This document shows positions 24,185-25,217 of a stretch of DNA of 25,217 bases, piece by piece (positions within the stretch are counted from its first letter, which is position 1; every line of letters starts with the position of its first letter). Made by a program: the position numbers and the translations under genes. The stretch covers positions 1 to 25,217 of the IMG/VR virus record IMGVR_UViG_3300017706_000295; one strand, 5' to 3'. The notes under the pieces are model-generated. The model saw only the letters and a list, made by a program, of their open reading frames with translations, searched no databases and was not told where the DNA came from. Source of the stretch: a virus.

Positions 24185-25153
24185 TTATTCTCCTGATGGA
24201 ACTGGATCGTTATGGAATCCATCTCTTTCTATTGTAGTGTCATCATTTTCGTATAAATCTTGTCTTATTAAAGATCTTTCTTCTTGGAATGACAGTGAGA
24301 GCGATACTTCTAGAGGAGCTGCTGATGATGTATGAACATTATTTGTTGATTCATTAAACGTAGATTCTAAAGATGTAAGATAACATGGTTTAATTTTTGG
24401 CATATAATCATTTTCCCGACCTTCAGCCCAGAATTTTATATCAACTAATGGTGGATAAGTTAATGCAACAGCTCCAGCTCTCTTAGGATATAAAAATTTT
24501 CTAAATGATCTTTCTATTCTTCTTGCCATTTTTGATTCGTTTTCTGATTCAGCTACAAGTTTAAATGTAAAATTAAAACTTCTTATATTTACATTTTCAA
24601 ATGCTTGTCTTGTATATGGATTAGTAGCAACCCCAGCTTTCAGCGCGCTTTTACTTCTTATATTTAAACCACTACTACGTCCGCTTAATTTTTCTTTAGA
24701 AATCAATGCAAGAGCTAATGCGTCTTGATTTGTTGATGTGTTATTACCTTGAGCGAGCTGTTTAGCAAAATCTAAACCACCAGAAAGCGTACCCATATCA
24801 AAATTACCGTAGTTAGCTCCATCAGATACTACTACTCCAGGAGGAAATGGTAAGTATATATTAACAAACCCTTTACCTTTAGTTTGTTTAATTCTAAATT
24901 GCATAAAGGGATAGCCTTGATTAGAACCATCTCTTATTGAATCTGGAAAATAATGATATTGAGGTTTTGATAAATCAACTCTTTCACCAGTTGCTGCTTG
25001 TACTAACTCATCAGTAAGATTACTGGCTGCTGTTATAAGACTTTTATCAGCTACTTTTGGATCACCTGATTTAAAAGGTGTAGCATATGTTCGCGAATCG
25101 TTAAATGATCTACCTTGATGACCTGGTGCTGCGTTTCCTTCTATTTGTGCCAT
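24185..25153 (-). CDS. gp48: Baseplate tail-tube cap gp48-like (gp54 alternative, 322 aa)
   Basis: A 322-residue protein whose C-terminal half follows the gp48/gp54 pattern. It has NIRSFNFTFKLVAESENESK then ERSFRKFLYPKR, and later PCYLTSLESTFN followed by PLEVSLSLSFQEERSLIRQD. T4 gp48 has the parallel PCQIQSIRFD and STFTLEITMREI. In T4, gp48 and gp54 form the two rings between hub and tail tube. The central part is Ala/Leu- and Ser-rich (DFAKQLAQGNNTSTNQDALALALIS). Length is between T4 gp54 (320) and gp48 (364), so the choice is not firm. It is the first gene of the leftward block, with an AGGA site before ATG and a late promoter 37 bases upstream. Confidence 0.8.
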   Translation of the reverse strand: MAQIEGNAAPGHQGRSFNDSRTYATPFKSGDPKVADKSLITAASNLTDELVQAATGERVDLSKPQYHYFPDSIRDGSNQGYPFMQFRIKQTKGKGFVNIYLPFPPGVVVSDGANYGNFDMGTLSGGLDFAKQLAQGNNTSTNQDALALALISKEKLSGRSSGLNIRSKSALKAGVATNPYTRQAFENVNIRSFNFTFKLVAESENESKMARRIERSFRKFLYPKRAGAVALTYPPLVDIKFWAEGRENDYMPKIKPCYLTSLESTFNESTNNVHTSSAAPLEVSLSLSFQEERSLIRQDLYENDDTTIERDGFHNDPVPSGE

Positions 25154-25165
25154 GCTTTTTTCCTA

Positions 25166-25173
25166 TATAAATA
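25166..25173 (+). promoter_or_regulatory. Possible plus-strand late promoter TATAAATA
   Basis: An exact octamer on the plus strand in the 44-bp gap between the tube-cap start and the plus-strand start at 25198. Predicted transcription from about 25179 would give the rightward gene a 19-base leader with a weak AGAG site. It faces the minus-strand octamer at 25191-25198. A chance match in AT-rich DNA is possible. Confidence 0.5.
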
Positions 25174-25190
25174 TAATTAAACTATAGAGT

Positions 25191-25198
25191 TATTTATA
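25191..25198 (-). promoter_or_regulatory. T4-type late promoter TATAAATA before the tube-cap gene
   Basis: An exact octamer 37 bases before the ATG at 25153, with the predicted start near 25185. Its last plus-strand base is also the A of the ATG of the rightward gene. Confidence 0.7.
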
Positions 25199-25217
25199 TG
25201 AGTTATCAAGGCAAATA
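25198..25217 (+). CDS. Start of a rightward gene, possibly head-completion protein gp4 (partial)
   Basis: Six complete codons (MSYQGK) follow an ATG at 25198 on the plus strand and run off the right edge. T4 gp4, the head-completion nuclease-like protein, begins MAYSGK, and gene 4 lies beside gene 53 in T4, which fits the neighbourhood. Only 20 bases are visible, so the call rests on the short N-terminal match, the promoter-like octamer upstream and the context. Confidence 0.4.

Overview
The window is a block of virion structural genes from a T4-like, contractile-tailed phage (myovirus), almost certainly marine. The evidence is a run of recognisable T4 baseplate homologues (gp48/54, gp53, gp27-like hub, gp5 OB spike, gp25, gp6, a gpI/gp7-like wedge protein and gp8). 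These are followed by very long, low-complexity, Ser/Thr/Gly-rich fibre-type proteins built from modules that recur in T4-like phages of marine cyanobacteria and SAR11. The DNA is strongly AT-rich with AT-ending codons, which fits a Prochlorococcus- or Pelagibacter-type host. Nothing in the window fixes the host.

All genes but one read on the minus strand, so the transcriptional order runs from the right edge to the left. From 25153 down to 20015 come the tail-tube cap, wedge gp53, the hub, the spike, an unrecognised 333-residue protein and gp25. From 20013 to 14044 are gp6, a gpI/gp7-like wedge protein and gp8. From 14016 to 8782 is a 1744-residue DUF4815-type protein. From 8773 to the left edge is a fibre region: a small coiled-coil protein, a 1402-residue fibre ending in a self-cleaving S74 chaperone, two small structural proteins, a 523-residue fibre-like protein, and a long fibre-like gene that starts with TTG and runs off the window. 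At the extreme right a plus-strand gene starts; its first six codons resemble the head-completion protein gp4.

Genes are packed with gaps of a few bases or with 1-8 base overlaps. Perfect copies of the T4 late promoter octamer TATAAATA precede several genes: the tube cap, gp25, gp8, the 1744-residue protein, the 112-residue protein and the left-edge fibre. This indicates late expression by a sigma55-like factor and sliding clamp. No stretch longer than about 90 bases lacks a gene. No tRNA, CRISPR array, insertion sequence or integrase was seen.

The most interesting points are these: a cupredoxin-like domain in the left-edge fibre whose Cys-x2-His-x2-Met spacing equals that of the copper protein amicyanin; face-to-face late promoters in the 44-bp gap at the right edge; a late promoter that would make the gp25 mRNA leaderless; two perfect palindromes in the leader of the TTG-initiated fibre gene; and beta-rich modules inserted into otherwise conserved baseplate proteins and shared among the fibre genes.
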